DNA from: Liquidambar formosana
Lineage: Eukaryota; Streptophyta; Magnoliopsida; Saxifragales; Altingiaceae
Direction of reading: 5' to 3'
DNA: 64,000 nt
Assembly: GCA_039720395.1 (NCBI GenBank)
Contig: CM077826.1
Location: 36,856,790-36,920,789, forward strand
Below, piece after piece: positions 61,608 through 64,000 of the stretch (positions are counted from its first letter, which is position 1; each line of letters begins with the position of its first letter). Made by a program: the position numbers and the translations under genes. Under the pieces are notes generated by a model. The model did no database searches. It was not told the origin of the DNA and saw only the letters and a program-made list of their open reading frames with translations.

Positions 61608-62794
61608 AACTTAAAACTAACCAATGGGTTTTCTGAGAAAGAAAGCTCATATATTGGTATAGCTAATTATTAACAACTAGGCCTACGGATGGTCATACTC
61701 CAGGGTTGTACTCAATCGTTAAAAGGTCATGCCCATATTATTCTGTAAATTACAGTTTTTTTTCTTTCTTTATTTCCTTTTTTCGTGGATCTTGTCATGT
61801 TGAACTACAAAGATGGAATAAGCCTTAATGTATGTAGGTGTCAAAATAATGTATGGATTGAAATCTTAAAATACAGTGGAATTGAAGTATGTATTTGAAA
61901 TCTTTGTATTGAAAGTTCTATGATGTATCCAGAAATGAAGAAATAAAAACGAAAAACAAAAAGAGAGGAAGTAAGGCATTGAAGTGTTCAAATTTTATAA
62001 AATGGTTTGATTCAGAGACTTCGGCTACATAGAAATCCAGTACTTGGCTAAAAATAATTTTCCCAGAGCAAAAACCAAACTAATGGATTAGGATAAATTA
62101 ATTTCTGGGGTAAGCTTCAATTCTCAAAATTGTTCGTGGGCATAGATGTGTTTTTTAACCCTGAAAACTTGTATGGGTAGTAACAGAAAACATCTGCTAG
62201 AAGACTGACGCATACTTTTTTTTTCCTTCTCCTGAAGAAGTTCTAATGTGTTCTTGTGCCTTTGGAAAATCAGTTATATTAATGTGGTCCATTTAATTGC
62301 TGCAGTGCTGTAGTACTGCAAGTACAAACCAGAACTGATATATTGGGTACCATGGGACTGAAACACTGGTCACTGGCTTGAACTTCTACCATGAAGAAAA
62401 GCTTAATTCAGGGAAATTGTGCAGGTTGGGTTGGAGTTACAGGCCATAGGAGGAACTCTTGTTCTGTTGAAAGCTACCATGAAGCTGGACTATTGGATGA
62501 GATACAGTTGATATTTAGCAGTTATAAAAGCATGGCTGAGCCTAGACTATCTTTGTTATAGATGTTTATTGTAGTAGATAATATATTCTCCTGGCTGCTT
62601 CTTGTTGATTGATATTGTCAATATTTGATCTTCTACTGTTTGATGTTATGGTCCTGTTTTATGGAATTATTAATGTCACTTCAACTATTGATACTTGTAA
62701 AAAAAAGTTTGTCAGGATTTTATCACTTTGCTATACAAGTTGCTAATGGTATATGACAAATTCTTTTGTATATAAAAAATTTTTTTTAAAAAAA

Positions 62795-63060
62795 ATCCAT
62801 TCATAAGATGACTGTTTTTAACAGTCATCTTAACACTAATAGATGATATTTTTTAACAGTCATCTTAACACCAATAGATGACCTTTTTAATCGTCATCTT
62901 AAAGCCAATAGATGACTGTTTTGAGATAAAAACAGTCATCTTAAAAGCCAATAATGACTCTTAAAAACAGTCATCTTTTGTAGTGATAATAGATGACGGC
63001 TCTAAAGATGACCCTTTTTGCCCGAAACAAAGATGACTTTTAAAAACTGTCATCTATCAG
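62795..63060. repeat. subterminal palindromes of CACTA 2
   Basis: About five units of AGATGACTG / CAGTCATCTT facing each other across T/A-rich loops, at spacings of about 40-55 bases. Motif differs completely from that of CACTA 1. Confidence 0.85.
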
Positions 63061-63076
63061 CGTTTTTCTAGTAGTG

Positions 63077-63404
63077 ATAGTAAGCCAATGGCTTTAGAAT
63101 TGAATTCAAAAGACTTATGATCACCACTAGTATATTCTTGTGGAACTTTAGGAAGTGTAATTCCATTTACTACTTTAGTAGGGATCAAGGGACCCTTAGA
63201 GGTAATATTCCATAGATCATAGCTAGTACATTGAACAAAGATTTTCATTCTAATTTTTTAGAAATTATATGGAGAAGCATCTCCATTAAATAGAGGTGGT
63301 CTATTGGACGATTGTCCTTCGGTGAATCCGTTACCACTATAGTTGGCTATATCGTTCCTTGCAAGACAAATATGTCAAATGCAAAAGGTTGGGCTTTGAT
63401 ACCA
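63077..63404 (-). pseudogene. copia gag N-terminus (family 3), cut by CACTA 2
   Basis: On the minus strand, after a primer site TGGTATCAAAGCC (63392-63404), a gag frame reads RPPLFNGDASPYNF, an in-frame stop, then KIRMKIFVQ and FNSKAIGLL. This is the usual N-terminal UBN2/DUF4219-type copia gag. The stop replaces the usually conserved Trp. The frame ends at the CACTA terminus. Confidence 0.7.
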
Positions 63405-63410
63405 ATTAAT

Positions 63411-64000
63411 TGTTGTCCCAAGTAAATAACCCTAGAGGGCGGTGACTAGGGTTGTTGGCCAAATTAAAAAATAATTGCAAACTCAAAATCAAATAATTGC
63501 AAGTAAGTATATATACAAGAACAAGCAATTATAAGGAGATTAAGAGGAAGAGAATGCAAACGAAGTTTAACGAGGTTTGACCCTCCCGCCTACGTCCTCG
63601 CCTCAAGAGCTCGCTTGAGAATCCACCAATCCACTATCACTCTCCTTCAAGGTGGAGTAGCAAACCTTTATACAGCCAAGAACACTCTTCCGCCTACGTC
63701 CTCGCCTCAAAAGCTTGCTTGAGGATCCACCAATCCACTATTACTCTCTTTCAAGGTGGAGCAGCAAACCTTTATATAGCCAAGAACAGTCTTCAAGTGC
63801 TTACAAAGAGGGGTTCACACAACCTTTTGATACAAAATGAATGGAGTTTGTTCTTGTGCTATAGAAGCTCTCTCAAAGAGTAGATACATAGAAAATAAAA
63901 GCACACTCAGCTATTGATTGATCTCAATGAATGCTCACAAAATGAAATTAGGGCTTGTGATTGATTTTCTTGTTTGTAGCTCAATTAATACTCATAAATA
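63411..64000 (-). repeat. copia LTR (family 3), 5' LTR running off the window
   Basis: Begins TGTTGTCCCAAGTAAATAAC on the plus strand next to the primer site. It contains two tandem ~108-bp units (about 63583-63690 and 63691-63797) with CCGCCTACGTCCTCGCCTCA and CCACCAATCCACTAT. Its other end is beyond the window. Confidence 0.7.

Larger units (their letters stand above)
59558..63076. mobile_element. CACTA transposon 2, right-hand part, with captured exons
   Basis: The right end is …TTTTTCTAGTAGTG at 63076, the inverse of CACTACTAGAAAAA, a classic CACTA terminus. Subterminal palindromes AGATGACTG…CAGTCATCTT occupy 62795-63060. The left terminus is not in the window; the copia LTR abuts at 59557, so that boundary is only the point where other sequence begins. 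The element sits in the gag of a minus-strand copia, with ATA next to it at 63077-63079. The interior has intron-like AT-rich DNA with two recognisable host exons (60939-61009 and about 61530-61607). No transposase frame is seen. Confidence 0.7.

Noticed and set aside
63057..63248. 63-codon frame as a host gene
   Set aside because: It is a copia gag fragment, next to a primer binding site and LTR, and cut by the CACTA end.

Overview
This window is nuclear DNA of a flowering plant, most likely a eudicot. It is AT-rich, has long non-coding stretches and plant-type microsatellites, and is dominated by plant retrotransposons primed by initiator-Met tRNA. The one substantial host gene, at about 11.76-14.98 kb, is a plant peptide-hormone receptor kinase of the PSY1R type. 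The species cannot be named from the sequence alone.

Layout. 1-0.93 kb is the 3' part of a Ty1/copia LTR. 0.94-3.85 kb is an eroded second copia (pol remnants, 3' LTR). 5.39-10.58 kb is a young minus-strand Ty3/gypsy element with nearly identical 347-bp LTRs and a perfect 5-bp target duplication, but a broken gag-pol. 11.76-14.98 kb is the receptor-kinase gene, intronless and interrupted by one frameshift in the kinase domain. 16.3-16.65 kb is a miniature LTR element (TRIM). 19.66-21.7 kb is an eroded LTR element. 21.78-23.12 kb is a long-TIR, MULE-like element. 25.3-27.7 kb is a minus-strand LINE remnant split by a small LTR element.

30.4-48.06 kb is one large minus-strand copia element whose history is readable. 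It inserted (AAAAA duplication) into a tandem repeat family spread over about 29.65-54.7 kb. It later received a solo LTR (32.2-33.4 kb, ATTAC duplication), and a 6.8-kb CACTA transposon landed in its 5' LTR (39.89-46.71 kb, CAA duplication). A nonautonomous hAT element sits at 48.9-49.9 kb. 54.69-59.56 kb is a 5'-truncated plus-strand relative of the same copia. 59.6-63.08 kb is the right-hand part of a second CACTA element, inserted into the gag of yet another copia whose LTR runs off the window end.

The most interesting content is host-gene capture. The first CACTA carries exons recognisable as FRIENDLY/CLU (mitochondrial clustering) and TYW1 (wybutosine synthesis). The second carries a short exon resembling the histone-fold start of the centromeric histone CENH3 and the last exon of a short-chain reductase. 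Neither shows a visible transposase, and both end in arrays of palindromic subterminal repeats. Apart from the receptor kinase no intact host gene is evident, and the kinase itself needs checking for pseudogenisation versus a base error.
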